Positions 24,258-33,650 of a DNA stretch of 64,000 nucleotides are shown here, one piece after another. The notes under the pieces were generated by a model. That model made no database searches, was not told the origin of the DNA, and worked only from the letters and a program-made list of their open reading frames with translations. How positions within the stretch are numbered: the stretch's first letter is position 1; every line of letters starts with the position of its first letter. The DNA lies in assembly GCA_964489525.1 (NCBI GenBank), contig CAZAYY010000008.1:98425-162424 (forward strand), in the 5' to 3' direction. A program made the translations under genes and the position numbers. Source of the stretch: CAZAYY01 sp964489525 (lineage in GTDB: Bacteria > Chloroflexota > Anaerolineae > Anaerolineales > JABWBV01).

Positions 24258-25466
24258 ATGACCATACCCACAAACCACGATGCTGTTATTCTCAGCGCTG
24301 TACGCACCCCAACCGGAAAATTTCAGGGGTCGCTCAGCGGTATTCCGGCCCCCAGGTTGGGCGCATCGGTGATTGCCGAGGCCGTTCACCGGGCAGGTTT
24401 GCCCGCACTGGACGAAATTGACGAGGTTTTTATGGGCTGTGTGGTTTCAGCGGGCCTTGGCCAAAACCCGGCCAGGCAGGCGGCCATTTTTGGTGGGCTG
24501 CCCAGCAGCGTTCCGGCAACTACCTTGAATAAGGTCTGTGGCTCAGGGTTAAAAGCGGTGATGCTGGCTGCCCAGGCCATCCGGGCGGGGGATGGGGCCT
24601 TGTTTGTGGCAGGCGGGATGGAAAACATGAGTCGGGTGCCGTACCTTGTGGACGGGCGCACCGGAAGCCTGCGCTACGGCCATGCCCAATTGACCGATGC
24701 GCTGCTCCATGATGGTCTTTGGGATCCATTTGAAAACTGGGGCATGGGTGATGCTGCCGAATTTATTGCGGATGAATATGACATCAGCCGCCAGGCCATG
24801 GACCAGTTTGCCCTGGAAAGCCACCAAAAAGCCATTGCCGCCAGCGACGCCGGAAAATTCAAGGCGGAAATTGTGCCGGTTCAGCTTCCTGGGCGCAAGG
24901 GGCAAACCCTGGTCTTCGACACGGATGAATCCCCCCGGCGCGACACTTCGATAGAGGTGCTGGCGGGACTGCGCCCGGCGTTTAAAACGGGCGGCAAGGT
25001 GACGGCCGGCAACGCCCCCGGCCTGAACGATGGCGCTGCCGCGGTGGTGCTGGCCAGCCGGGCCAAGGCAGCCCAAATGGGCCTTCAGCCGCTGGCTCGG
25101 GTGGTTGGGTATGCCCAGGCCGCTGTCGAGCCGAAATACCTGTTTGCTGCCCCGGCTTACGCCATTCCGCGCCTGTTAGACCGCGTGGGTTGGACCCTGC
25201 AAGATGTTGATTTGATTGAATTAAACGAAGCCTTCGCTGCACAGGTGTTGGCCGATGGCAAAGCCCTTGCCAACCTGGGTTGGGATTGGGCCAAAGTCAA
25301 TGTCCACGGGGGTGCGATTGCCTTGGGTCACCCCATTGGTGCCAGTGGGGCGCGGGTGCTGGCAACCCTGGTGCACGCCTTAAAGCAGCATGGCTTGAAG
25401 CGCGGCCTGGCTTCCCTCTGCCTGGGCGGGGCTGAAGCCATTGCCCTGGCTGTGGAAATGGAATAG
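24258..25466 (+). CDS. Acetyl-CoA C-acetyltransferase (thiolase)
   Basis: A 402-residue thiolase that condenses two acetyl-CoA or cleaves 3-ketoacyl-CoA. The nucleophilic Cys94 is in NKVCGSGLKAV. Also present are LNEAFAAQVL and the His motif GGAIALGHPIGASGARVLAT (His about 358). The C-terminal catalytic Cys lies in ASLCLGGAEAIAL. Most thiolases have CxGGG(Q/M)G here, so the Gly-rich loop is altered to CLGGAEA while keeping the Cys. CAGGAGGAG stands five bases before the ATG at 24258, which rules against the longer upstream frame. The length and motifs fit the biosynthetic AtoB/PhaA group. The stop is 20 bases from the end of the convergent HD-GYP gene. Confidence 0.93.
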   Translation: MTIPTNHDAVILSAVRTPTGKFQGSLSGIPAPRLGASVIAEAVHRAGLPALDEIDEVFMGCVVSAGLGQNPARQAAIFGGLPSSVPATTLNKVCGSGLKAVMLAAQAIRAGDGALFVAGGMENMSRVPYLVDGRTGSLRYGHAQLTDALLHDGLWDPFENWGMGDAAEFIADEYDISRQAMDQFALESHQKAIAASDAGKFKAEIVPVQLPGRKGQTLVFDTDESPRRDTSIEVLAGLRPAFKTGGKVTAGNAPGLNDGAAAVVLASRAKAAQMGLQPLARVVGYAQAAVEPKYLFAAPAYAIPRLLDRVGWTLQDVDLIELNEAFAAQVLADGKALANLGWDWAKVNVHGGAIALGHPIGASGARVLATLVHALKQHGLKRGLASLCLGGAEAIALAVEME

Positions 25467-25486
25467 ACCCTGGCAGCGGCTTGGGC

Positions 25487-28400
25487 TTACTGACTTTCTA
25501 AAAAGCGTGCGAGGATATGGGGGTCAAAATGGGTGCCGGCCTGTTTGGCCAGGTATTCCAATACTTTTTCATGCGGCCAGGCCGGGCGATAGGGACGGTC
25601 GGAGCACAGCGCGTCCCACACATCCACCACAGCAAAAATGCGCGCCGCCAGGGGGATTTGCTCGCCTTGCAAACCACGCGGGTAGCCGGTTCCGTCCCAG
25701 CGTTCGTGGTGACAGTACGGAATGTCCAGTGCCGGGCGCAGGTATTCAATGGGGTAAAGCAGTTCAAACGCATATACCGGATGCTTCCGCAGCACACGCC
25801 ACTCATCCTCATTCAACGGGCCGGGTTTTTGTAAAATTCGGTCTGGAATGGCAATTTTTCCAATGTCGTGCAGCAGTGCCCCCCGGCGGATGTGTACCAG
25901 GGCTTCTTCCCCTACACCCAGGCGGCGGGCAAGCTGGATGGTTTTTTCGGTGACGCGCTTGGAATGGCCTTCGGTTTCTTTGTCGCGTAAATCCAGGGCA
26001 CGCACCCAGCCTTCCAATGTGGAGTCATAAGCCTGCACAAGGTCGAAGTGGGCCAGCTGCAGTTCGGAAATCATCCGGGCATCATCCACGGCAATGGCAG
26101 CCAGGTCGGCCAGCGCCTGAAAAAAATCATACCATTCCTGGTCGGGCAGCAGCGGTTGGCGGGAAAAGACCTCCAAAACCCCCTGGGCCCGGCCTTTGGT
26201 CACCAGCGGTGCAGCATAATACGCCTGGAAACCTTCTTCTCGAAGCAGTGGAAAAGCATGCCCTTTATCCTGGTCTTCTTCTGGTGCCGCAAACCCCACC
26301 ACCCGGTTTTCAAGCACTGCTCGGCCGGCATAGCCATCGTTGAGGCCCACATTGGCAGCCTGGTATAGTTCGCCGGTCACAAAGCCGCTGCCAGCCATAT
26401 ACTCCAGGGTCAGTGTTGGCTGATTCACCAGCAAGATGTCGGCTGCGTCTACCCCTAACTGCGTAATGACCTGCCCAAGCAAGACATTCAAGGTAACCCG
26501 TAAATCGAAACTGGCGGTGATGGTGGTGTCAATCGTGTGCAGCGCCTGCAGCTGCTGCAGCCTTCGTTCTGTCACTGTAAACAAACGCGAGCGCTCCAGG
26601 GCAACCGCCAGCTGGTGGCTGATGGAGGTTAATACGGCATGATCGTCTGGTGACAGCAGGTGTCCTGGCTCACCGGCCAGGTTGAGCACGCCAAAAACTT
26701 CCGATTCGGACCGGATGGCCACACTGTAATGCCAGGGCAGTGGTTTGGCGGGTGAACCAGCCATCCAGGGCCGGGTTTCTAGCAGCAGGGCACACTCCCG
26801 CTGCTGTACCCCGGTTTCAAGTTCAGTTAGTTCCAGATGCTGCTGGCAGCTGCACCATTCCCCCTGTTGGGCCATCTGCTGCAGCCCCCCGGCCGCAGCC
26901 AGGCCATGCTGGGCGGCCAGCTTAATGTGGTTTTTGTGTTTCAAAAAAATCCACCCGGCTTTCAGGTCTACGGCGTTAAGCGATTCAAAAAGGATTTTAT
27001 GCAGCAGTTCTGGGGTTAGTTGGGTGGTATTCAGATAATTAGATACTGCGCTCAAGGCATCCAGGCGGCGAATCCGCTGCTGTGAGGCCTGGAATAACCT
27101 GGCATTTTCCAGCGCCAGGGCGGCCTGGTTCGCGAAGGCCCTGGCTCTTTCGGCTGCTTGCGGGTGAAAAGTGCCGGGGGTTTCGCTGTCCAGGCTGAGC
27201 AGCCCCAGAACTGCATCTTTGACAATCAGAGGAACGCCCAGCCAACTGCGAATATACTCGCTGCCTGGCATCTTCACCCAGCGCGGGTCGGTTTGGGTAT
27301 CTTGAATTTGAACCGCAATGCGATTTTGAACGACGTTTTGGACATGCGCCAGCCGGTTGATGGGTAAATTGGCTCGTTGGATTTCATCGCGAAAGCCGCT
27401 GTCTGCCACAATCCGCAGCTGGTCACCCTCAATCAGCATCACGGCCACGCTGTCATTGGGCAGCACAGTGCGCATGTACTGCAGGATAATTTGCAGGATT
27501 TTCTCGATTTCCAGGGTGGAGGCCAGGGTAGTGGTCAGTTCGCGCAGGGTTTCGGCGAACTGGCGCTGGCTTTCTTCTTCCTGGCGCAGGCGCACTTTTT
27601 CAATGCCTAATCCCAACTGGGCGGCAACCGTCTCCAACAGGCGCTGGTCGGCGTGGGTGAAGCGGTTTGCTTCTTTGCTTTCGGTGTTGAGTACCCCAAA
27701 GAGCCCTTTGCCCGCGAACAAAGGGACGCAGAGTTCTGAACGCACTTCAGGGTCGGAGCTAATGTACTTGCTGAAGGTAGAAACATCCCCCAGGCAGAGT
27801 GGGGTTTGGGTTTCGGCCACATGCCCGGTGACCCCGGCGCCTAAAGGAACGGCAAAACTATGAATGCCAACACTTTCGCGGTAGGAAGGGTGTGGCGTTA
27901 GCAGCAGCTGCTGCGGGTTGAAGACAAAAACGCCAAAATTGGTGGGGAAGAGCTGCTCGCCCACGATGCGTGTAGCCTTCTCAATCAGTTCGTCCACGCT
28001 GTTCACTTCGTTTACGGCGCTGGAAACGGCGTGGAGTGCCTGAAGTTCGTCCACCTGGCGCCGCGCTGCGGTGTGCAGGCGCACATTTTCAAGGGAGACA
28101 GCCAGCGCACCTGCAATTTCTTCTATAAGGGCTTGTTGGGTGCGAAAAACTGGGTCGGGTTTTTTGCTGTTCAGGTGCAGCACGCCAATTAACTGGCTTC
28201 GGGCAATCAGCGGAAAATAAGCACGGCTTTGCATTCCGTGCGAAACGGGCAGGAATTGGATGCCTGCAGGCCCACCCTCTTCCTGAACTTCCATTCCCCA
28301 ATCGGGCTTTCCGGTTTCTAAGACATCCAGAACTTGGGGTGGAATCGGAATTTCGAAAGTTGGGTTTGGTTCTGGTCCGGTGGGTATGCTGGCCAGGGTG

Positions 28401-28630
28401 CGGGGTTCGCGGGTTCCGGGTTCAACCAGGCTGATGCTGCCGCTGTCAAAACTTACCAGGCTGGCCAACCCTTCCAGCGCAATTTGAGCGATCTCTTCCA
28501 GGCTGTGGCTTGTCAGCAGCAGCCGGTATAGCTGCTGCTGAATTTGCAGGTGTGGATTTGGGCTGCCTGGTTCAGAAGCGGTTGGAACGCTGGATGAAAA
28601 AACCTTGTGCGGGCTGCGCTTGGAGGTCAT
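25487..28630 (-). CDS. Multi-GAF HD-GYP domain protein (predicted c-di-GMP phosphodiesterase)
   Basis: A 1047-residue cytoplasmic sensor. About five GAF domains span residues 30-850 (repeated patterns such as ENARLFQASQQRIRRLDALS and LRQEEESQRQFAETLREL). A short helix then leads to an HD-GYP domain (about 875-1045). The metal and catalytic motifs are intact: LLHDIGKIAIPDRILQKPG (HD about 921), HHERWDGTGYPRGL (GYP about 980) and DVWDALCSDRPYR. HD-GYP enzymes hydrolyse cyclic di-GMP, which would oppose the GGDEF protein at 1.8 kb. The ATG at 28630 has no clear ribosome-binding site but lies only 22 bases after gatB on the same strand, suggesting translation after gatB in one operon. Confidence 0.9.
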   Translation of the reverse strand: MTSKRSPHKVFSSSVPTASEPGSPNPHLQIQQQLYRLLLTSHSLEEIAQIALEGLASLVSFDSGSISLVEPGTREPRTLASIPTGPEPNPTFEIPIPPQVLDVLETGKPDWGMEVQEEGGPAGIQFLPVSHGMQSRAYFPLIARSQLIGVLHLNSKKPDPVFRTQQALIEEIAGALAVSLENVRLHTAARRQVDELQALHAVSSAVNEVNSVDELIEKATRIVGEQLFPTNFGVFVFNPQQLLLTPHPSYRESVGIHSFAVPLGAGVTGHVAETQTPLCLGDVSTFSKYISSDPEVRSELCVPLFAGKGLFGVLNTESKEANRFTHADQRLLETVAAQLGLGIEKVRLRQEEESQRQFAETLRELTTTLASTLEIEKILQIILQYMRTVLPNDSVAVMLIEGDQLRIVADSGFRDEIQRANLPINRLAHVQNVVQNRIAVQIQDTQTDPRWVKMPGSEYIRSWLGVPLIVKDAVLGLLSLDSETPGTFHPQAAERARAFANQAALALENARLFQASQQRIRRLDALSAVSNYLNTTQLTPELLHKILFESLNAVDLKAGWIFLKHKNHIKLAAQHGLAAAGGLQQMAQQGEWCSCQQHLELTELETGVQQRECALLLETRPWMAGSPAKPLPWHYSVAIRSESEVFGVLNLAGEPGHLLSPDDHAVLTSISHQLAVALERSRLFTVTERRLQQLQALHTIDTTITASFDLRVTLNVLLGQVITQLGVDAADILLVNQPTLTLEYMAGSGFVTGELYQAANVGLNDGYAGRAVLENRVVGFAAPEEDQDKGHAFPLLREEGFQAYYAAPLVTKGRAQGVLEVFSRQPLLPDQEWYDFFQALADLAAIAVDDARMISELQLAHFDLVQAYDSTLEGWVRALDLRDKETEGHSKRVTEKTIQLARRLGVGEEALVHIRRGALLHDIGKIAIPDRILQKPGPLNEDEWRVLRKHPVYAFELLYPIEYLRPALDIPYCHHERWDGTGYPRGLQGEQIPLAARIFAVVDVWDALCSDRPYRPAWPHEKVLEYLAKQAGTHFDPHILARFLESQ

Positions 28631-28652
28631 TACACTTGGGCAGGCGGTTGGT

Positions 28653-30092
28653 TTATGGTTGGTTTAAAAGGCTTTCAAGAATTTCGCGGGTTTTTTGCGG
28701 GTCGGCTTTTCCTTTAAACTGGCGCATCACCTGGCCCACAAACCAACCAATCAGGGTCACTTTTCCGCCCCGGTAAGAGGCCGTCTCTTTGGGGTTTTCG
28801 GCGATGATTGCCTCGCAGGCGGCCTGCAGGGCGCTGGTGTCACTCACCTGGGCAAGGCCTTCCTGTTCCACCAGTTTGGCCGGGCTGTTGCCCGTGGTTT
28901 CTACTTTTTCGAGCAAGGCCTTTCCGGTGGAGGTGTTGATGGTGCCCTGGTCCACCAGGCGGATCACATCGGCCAGGTATGCCGGGGTGAGTTTAAGCTG
29001 CCCCGCCAGCACCGCCCGTTCGTTAAGCATGCGCAGCACATCGTTCATCAGCCAGTTGGACACGCGTTTGGGGTCGCTGCCATAGGCACGGATGGCGTTT
29101 TCGGCGTAATCCGAAAGGCTGCGTTCGCTGGTCAGGATGTCGGCGTCATATTCCGGCAGGCCGTATTCCGCAGAGAACCGGGCACGGCGCTCCAGCGGCA
29201 GCTCGGGCAGGTGGGACAGGATTTCACTTTTCCAGGCTTCATCCAGCTGAACCGAGAGCAGGTCGGGTTCGCGGAAGTAGCGGTAATCAGCCTCGGTTTC
29301 TTTGGAGCGCATTTTGCTCAGGGTTTGGGTGTCTTCATCCCAGTTCAGGGTCCAGGCTTCAATGCGCCGCCCGGCTTCAACCTCGTGCACCTGGCGTTCA
29401 AACTCTTTTTCAATCGCCAGCCGGACGGAATCAATCGAGTTGACGTTCTTTATTTCAGTCTTGGGGTTGAGCACAGAAGTGCCTTTGATGCGAATGGAGA
29501 CGTTCGCATCGCAGCGCAGATGGCCCTTTTCCATGTCGGCTTCAGAGACGCCCAGCCAGCGCAGCAGCTGGCGCAGCCGGATGACATACTGGGCCGCTTC
29601 ATCTGCCGAACGGATATCAGGCCCGGTGACCATTTCCACCAGGGGCACACCGCACCGGTTGAAGTCAATCAGCCGGCGGGCGCGTTCGTTTTTGGTTTTC
29701 CCGGCGTCTTCTTCAATATGCAGCTTGTGGATATTCACCCGGCGCACATATCTCTGCGGCATGGGCACATCCAGGTAGCCGCCGCGAGCCAGTGACATAT
29801 CGTACTGCGAAATCTGGTAGCCCTTGGGCAGGTCCGGGTAAAAGTAGTTTTTTCGGTCAAAAAACGAAACGGGTTTAATTTCTGAGTGCATGGCCGCAGC
29901 CAGCAGGGCGGCTTTTTCGACCACAGCCTTATTCAGCACTGGCAGAACGCCAGGCAGGCCGGTGCAAACCGGGCAAATGTTGGTGTTGGGTTCGTCATTC
30001 CACGAATCGGCTTTGCAGCTGCAAAAAATTTTGGTTTGGGTGTTCAGCTGGATGTGGGTTTCGAGGCCGACGACAACTTCATACTCAGGCAT
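28653..30092 (-). CDS. gatB: Aspartyl/glutamyl-tRNA(Asn/Gln) amidotransferase subunit B
   Basis: A 479-residue GatB, the usual length. With GatA and GatC it converts misacylated Glu-tRNA(Gln) or Asp-tRNA(Asn) to the amidated form. The N-terminal kinase-like domain starts EVVVGLETHIQLNTQTKIFC. The zinc-site cysteines are in FCSCKADSW and NICPVCTGLPG. SRP-like conserved segments RRLIDFNRCGVPLVEMVT and LRCDANVSIR follow. The C-terminal GatB/YqeY tRNA-binding domain spans about 325-477 and ends near GWFVGQVMRQFKGKADPQKT. GAAGGA precedes the ATG by about eight bases. gatA and gatC are not in the window. Here it sits between a lipoprotein and a signalling protein on the same strand. Confidence 0.96.
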   Translation of the reverse strand: MPEYEVVVGLETHIQLNTQTKIFCSCKADSWNDEPNTNICPVCTGLPGVLPVLNKAVVEKAALLAAAMHSEIKPVSFFDRKNYFYPDLPKGYQISQYDMSLARGGYLDVPMPQRYVRRVNIHKLHIEEDAGKTKNERARRLIDFNRCGVPLVEMVTGPDIRSADEAAQYVIRLRQLLRWLGVSEADMEKGHLRCDANVSIRIKGTSVLNPKTEIKNVNSIDSVRLAIEKEFERQVHEVEAGRRIEAWTLNWDEDTQTLSKMRSKETEADYRYFREPDLLSVQLDEAWKSEILSHLPELPLERRARFSAEYGLPEYDADILTSERSLSDYAENAIRAYGSDPKRVSNWLMNDVLRMLNERAVLAGQLKLTPAYLADVIRLVDQGTINTSTGKALLEKVETTGNSPAKLVEQEGLAQVSDTSALQAACEAIIAENPKETASYRGGKVTLIGWFVGQVMRQFKGKADPQKTREILESLLNQP

Positions 30093-30124
30093 AAACAGCG
30101 TCCTTCATCATAAATTAGGCAAAT

Positions 30125-31332
30125 CTACGGGCTGACCCAGGTGAGAACCTGGAGCGCCATGGCGTAGTCCTGGGTGTTGAGGGAGATAATCCGCAGCCAG
30201 CCTGGCCGCCCCTCACCCGTCCGGAAGCACAGGTAAGTGCCCGGGGAAATCACTTCGATGGCAATGGATGCGTTGCCCAGCGAAGCCGCCAGGCAGGCCG
30301 ATTTGCTGGGTTCAGAGGCACCATAAACCCCCAGCAAGACGTTTTCCAACGGCGTGATGGGGTGATTGTTGTTTTCATCCGTTTGGTAGGTGATGTCCCC
30401 TCCGGCGCCGCTGAGCGAGTCCAGGTCCAGGGTGGTGCCGGGCAGAATGGTCACCTGCCCGGAGGCGTAAACCTGGGGTGTTGGGNNNNNNNNNNTTTTT
30501 TTTTTTTTCGCACTGCCGGGTTGTTTTTTGGGGGGGGTGTTTTGGGGGGTGGTGGGGGGTTTTGGGGGGGTATTGGGGGGGTTGGGGTGACCGATGGGGT
30601 CAGGGTGTTGGTTGGGGTGGGGCTGGCTACCACAACTTGGATGCGCACCCAGAAGGCAGAATTATGATCGGGCCCAATCGCAAAAAGCTGGCCGTTGGCG
30701 TTGCGCAGTTTCCAGTTGCTCTGATAGGTGCCAGCCTGCATGGGGGCTGTCATATCCACTGAAATGTCCACGAACTGCCCAGGCGCAACCTGCCCGACCA
30801 GGGGGATGACCTCAGGCGCTCCCAGCTTCTCCCCGGAGAACCAGACCACAGCATAGTTGGTCGTCCAGGTGCAGGAGCCGGTATTTTGCAGCCGCCAGAT
30901 TTTCTTAAACTTTTCCCCCGGGACCACGCGGGTGTCATCCGGAATGGTGATATCAATCGGGTTGCCGGGGCCGGCCTGGTCGCAGGCCACGCCGCTGGTG
31001 GGTGAAACCTGGGTGCCCACAAAGGTGCCGGTTTGAATGGCCTGCGGGGTGAGCGTTGGGGTTGGGCTGCTGCCGCTGGTTGGTGATGGGGTGGGGCTGG
31101 GGGTGACCTCAGGGGTCTGGCTGAGGGCAGCCAGTTCGGTCACCCGGGCCAGCGCGGTGGCATAGGCCTGGGTGGAATCCAATCCCTGGGTGGGAGTGGG
31201 CGAACTGCCCGCTGGAAAATTGCAGCCGCTTAACAACAGCGCCCCCAGGCTCAACACCAGGATGGAGAGGGAAAGTGGAGCTGCAAGCCTGTTTCTGGTC
31301 ATCGTACGGTGTACAAAAAGCGTTTTTTTCAC
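30125..31332 (-). CDS. NBR1-Ig-domain lipoprotein, interrupted by an assembly gap
   Basis: Two frames on either side of the N gap appear to belong to one gene. The N-terminal part has a signal peptide ending in GALLLSGC (lipobox), a Thr/Pro linker and an NBR1-type Ig domain (FKKIWRLQNTGSCTWTTNY, VAPGQFVDISVDMTAPMQAG, FWVRIQV). It is closely similar in layout to the protein at 9392-10624. The C-terminal part (30125-30485) begins near TPQVYASGQVTILPGTTLD and is a beta-rich domain I do not recognise. The sequence just right of the gap is homopolymer-rich and probably unreliable, so the residues around it should not be trusted. The start is GTG at 31332 or ATG at 31302. It ends 32 bases before gatB. 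Confidence 0.7.
30486..30495. other. Assembly gap (10 N) with low-quality flank
   Basis: Ten N bases are followed by a run of 14 T and then abnormal G and T homopolymers to about 30590, inside the linker-coding part of the lipoprotein gene. The GT-rich repeat probably blocked assembly or sequencing. The true gap length is unknown. Confidence 0.95.
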
Positions 31333-31341
31333 CCTTTGATT

Positions 31342-32505
31342 TTACCTTGTTTCCGCAGAAGCCGGTGAAGGTTGGCCGATTCCCACCTGGGCGGCCAGCA
31401 GGCGGGCCACCTCGCGGGCAGCCTCAGGCCGCGCCAGCCGGCGGCAGGCCTCTGTTTTGGTTTGCAGTGCGGCCGGGTTGGTTAGCAGTTCGCGCAGAGC
31501 GCTGACAATATGGGCAGGCTTTGGCGCCCAAATTCCGGCTCCGTGTTCTACGGTATAGGTCACGTTGCCGCTTTCTTGCCCGGGCAGGTAGCTGTACATA
31601 ATCACGGGCAGGCTGGCGTTGAAAGCCTCGCTCAGTGTGCCCGGGCCAGCCTTGGTTACCAACACATCGGCAGCCTGCATCAGCGTGGGCATTTCGCGGG
31701 TGAAACCATAAATAAAGGTGGGCTTGGGCCAGGTGTGGGCTTCCAGGCGGCTTTTCAGGTCTGCATTGCGCCCGGCAATCACGGCCAGGGCGGTGTTCAG
31801 GCCAGAATCGGCAATGGCGCGGGCGGCCTGCTCCAGCGGGCCCATGCCATCGCCCCCGCCCACCATCAGCACCACGGGCAGATCCTGCGGCCAGCCCAGC
31901 TGGGTGCGCAGCGCTGCCCGGTCTTGGGCTGGCTGGCAGAAGCGGTCGGCAACGGGCAGGCCCACCAGCCGCACTTTGGCCGGGTCGAGCTTGTTTTTAA
32001 GCGCCCGGTCGTAGGCGGGTTGGGTGGGCACAATCGTCAGGTCGGCCCGGGTGTGGTACCAGAAGGCGTGGGTGGTCACCAGGTCGGTCACCACCACGGA
32101 AAACTGCGGGCGCGGGGTTCCCAGCGCCTCCAGGCTGACGGCGTTGGCCAGCGGGTGAACCGAAACCACCAGGTCGGCGGGGTGCTCGCGAAACAGGCGT
32201 TTGAATCCGTTCAGGGTGGGAATGCGCCCGGCCTGGTAAAGCAGCCCGGCCCGCCGCCGGCCATTGCTGATGATATACCCTGCCCCCCAAAAACGCGGCG
32301 CCTTCACCATGCGCGGGTACATTTCCGGAAAGGTGTGAAACGGCCAGGGGCAGTAGTCGCGAAAAAAGTCCACCATCTCGGTGTTGAAATGGCCGGGAAA
32401 CTCCAGGTTGAGGGCTTCGATCATCGCTTCCGTCGCGCTGCGGTGACCGCCGCCGGTGTCTGAAAACAAAAATAAAATCCGGGGTTTTTCAACCTTGTTG
32501 GTCAT
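31342..32505 (-). CDS. MGDG synthase-type glycosyltransferase (GT28 family)
   Basis: A 387-residue glycosyltransferase. The N-terminal domain starts ILFLFSDTGGGHRSATEAMI, the glycine-rich acceptor-side loop of MGDG synthases and UgtP-type diacylglycerol glucosyltransferases, and continues with VSVHPLANAVSLEAL and VVVTDLVTTHAFWYH. The C-terminal nucleotide-sugar domain has VVLMVGGGDGMGPLEQAARA and the donor-binding ADVLVTKAGPGTLSEAFNAS. It probably glycosylates a membrane lipid at the cytoplasmic face; the sugar and lipid cannot be read out. MurG is less likely because the N-terminal loop is of the MGDG type. Its start overlaps the DUF951 gene by 17 bases, indicating translational coupling, and the lipoprotein gene follows after nine bases. 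Confidence 0.87.
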   Translation of the reverse strand: MTNKVEKPRILFLFSDTGGGHRSATEAMIEALNLEFPGHFNTEMVDFFRDYCPWPFHTFPEMYPRMVKAPRFWGAGYIISNGRRRAGLLYQAGRIPTLNGFKRLFREHPADLVVSVHPLANAVSLEALGTPRPQFSVVVTDLVTTHAFWYHTRADLTIVPTQPAYDRALKNKLDPAKVRLVGLPVADRFCQPAQDRAALRTQLGWPQDLPVVLMVGGGDGMGPLEQAARAIADSGLNTALAVIAGRNADLKSRLEAHTWPKPTFIYGFTREMPTLMQAADVLVTKAGPGTLSEAFNASLPVIMYSYLPGQESGNVTYTVEHGAGIWAPKPAHIVSALRELLTNPAALQTKTEACRRLARPEAAREVARLLAAQVGIGQPSPASAETR

Positions 32506-32707
32506 GGTCTTGTTTGTCCTGTTCTTTGGGCAAAATGGTTTTAATCCGATGGGCCAGCTTGCGCCGCGGCAGCATCACCTGGTGGCCGCAGCCCAGGCAC
32601 TCAATGCGGATATCGGCACCCAGGCGGACCACCTTCCACTCGAAACTGCCGCAGGGGTGCGCCTTGCGCATCTTCAACCGGTCATTCAGTGCTAAATCTG
32701 GCAGCAT
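32489..32707 (-). CDS. DUF951 family small protein
   Basis: A 72-residue protein with the DUF951 pattern: RKAHPCGSFEWKVVRLGADI followed by ECLGCGHQVMLPRRKL. Three cysteines and a histidine (HPCG...CLGCGH) could bind a metal. The family is short, conserved in many Firmicutes and Chloroflexi, and of unknown function. The C-terminal tail is highly charged (PKEQDKQDHDQQG). Its 3' end overlaps the start of the glycosyltransferase gene. Confidence 0.87.
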   Translation of the reverse strand: MLPDLALNDRLKMRKAHPCGSFEWKVVRLGADIRIECLGCGHQVMLPRRKLAHRIKTILPKEQDKQDHDQQG

Positions 32708-32741
32708 ACTCGTTACAGCTCAATGCAAGTTTACCAGAAAT

Positions 32742-33578
32742 TTAGCCATCCGCAGTCTTAGAGACTTCGGATGGCTGAATGAAAATCTCCCTAGTTTTTT
32801 CTTGTTGCAGAAACAATAGGATAGCCAGGGTAGCAGCAGCAATCAAGCTTCCTAAACTGAAAAAATAACCTGCGCCTGATAATGTAATTGGGTGCTGGAA
32901 AAAATAAAGTGTCATTTCGTAACTTTGGTTGGTGGTCACTGCAATTGCAATGATGGTAAGTCGGATTAAGTTTATCCCTGCAATAATTATCACCAATTTT
33001 CTTCCAAATTCTTTGTAGAAAAATAACGATTCACCTGCTATTAATAGGAGGATGCCTGAAAGTAACCCTGTCAGGTTAATTGAGCGGGATTGAAGTACGA
33101 TAGCTGCGATAAATGCTTCGTAAGTTTCCCATCCGCCCAGGAGTAAAATATACAAGGCAATGATGCGAACCAGGTTCTTTCGAAGAAACGGAATATGCCG
33201 TATAAAAAAATACTCAATTAGCACCCCGGAGGCGATCCCCAGGGTGTACGCCAGGATGTCGGACCACAAGAAGCCGTAGCCAAGAATCAGCCCAAATAAG
33301 GGCATGCTTCTGAAGTTTTGAAGCCACTGGGGGTGGAACAACTGCGAAATCTCGATTGCATAGGTAAACAGCAGGGTAACCCCCCCCACTTTAAGGGGGC
33401 TCATTTTTTGAAAAACCAGGGCGAACCCAAAGAACAAGAGCATGGCCCACAGGTAATCTCCAAAATACAGAACATACCAGGCGGGCAAAGATGTGGATAT
33501 CACCCGGGCGGGTAAGCCCAGGGCGATGAGAACGGCCATGATGGGAAGGTAAATACCCGGGTGTCGTTTTTCGTTCAT
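32742..33578 (-). CDS. DUF2809-like polytopic membrane protein
   Basis: A 278-residue integral membrane protein. The N-terminal half has DUF2809 features: YFGDYLWAMLLFFGFALVF, AIEISQLFHPQWLQNFRSMP and GYGFLWSDILAYTLGIASGV. The C-terminal half adds further hydrophobic segments unlike the short family members. The function is unknown. The gene is visibly richer in A and T than its neighbours, which may mean recent acquisition. I chose the ATG at 33578; a GTG at 33650 lies exactly seven bases after a TATAAT (plus 33657-33662), so a leaderless, 24-residue-longer product is an alternative. DUF951 starts 34 bases downstream. Confidence 0.72.
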   Translation of the reverse strand: MNEKRHPGIYLPIMAVLIALGLPARVISTSLPAWYVLYFGDYLWAMLLFFGFALVFQKMSPLKVGGVTLLFTYAIEISQLFHPQWLQNFRSMPLFGLILGYGFLWSDILAYTLGIASGVLIEYFFIRHIPFLRKNLVRIIALYILLLGGWETYEAFIAAIVLQSRSINLTGLLSGILLLIAGESLFFYKEFGRKLVIIIAGINLIRLTIIAIAVTTNQSYEMTLYFFQHPITLSGAGYFFSLGSLIAAATLAILLFLQQEKTREIFIQPSEVSKTADG

Positions 33579-33650
33579 GGTTTCTGTATGCCTGGCGACT
33601 GCCTGTAGAAATTCCGTGACCCCGGAGGCCTGCGGCTGTTTCACTTTCAC

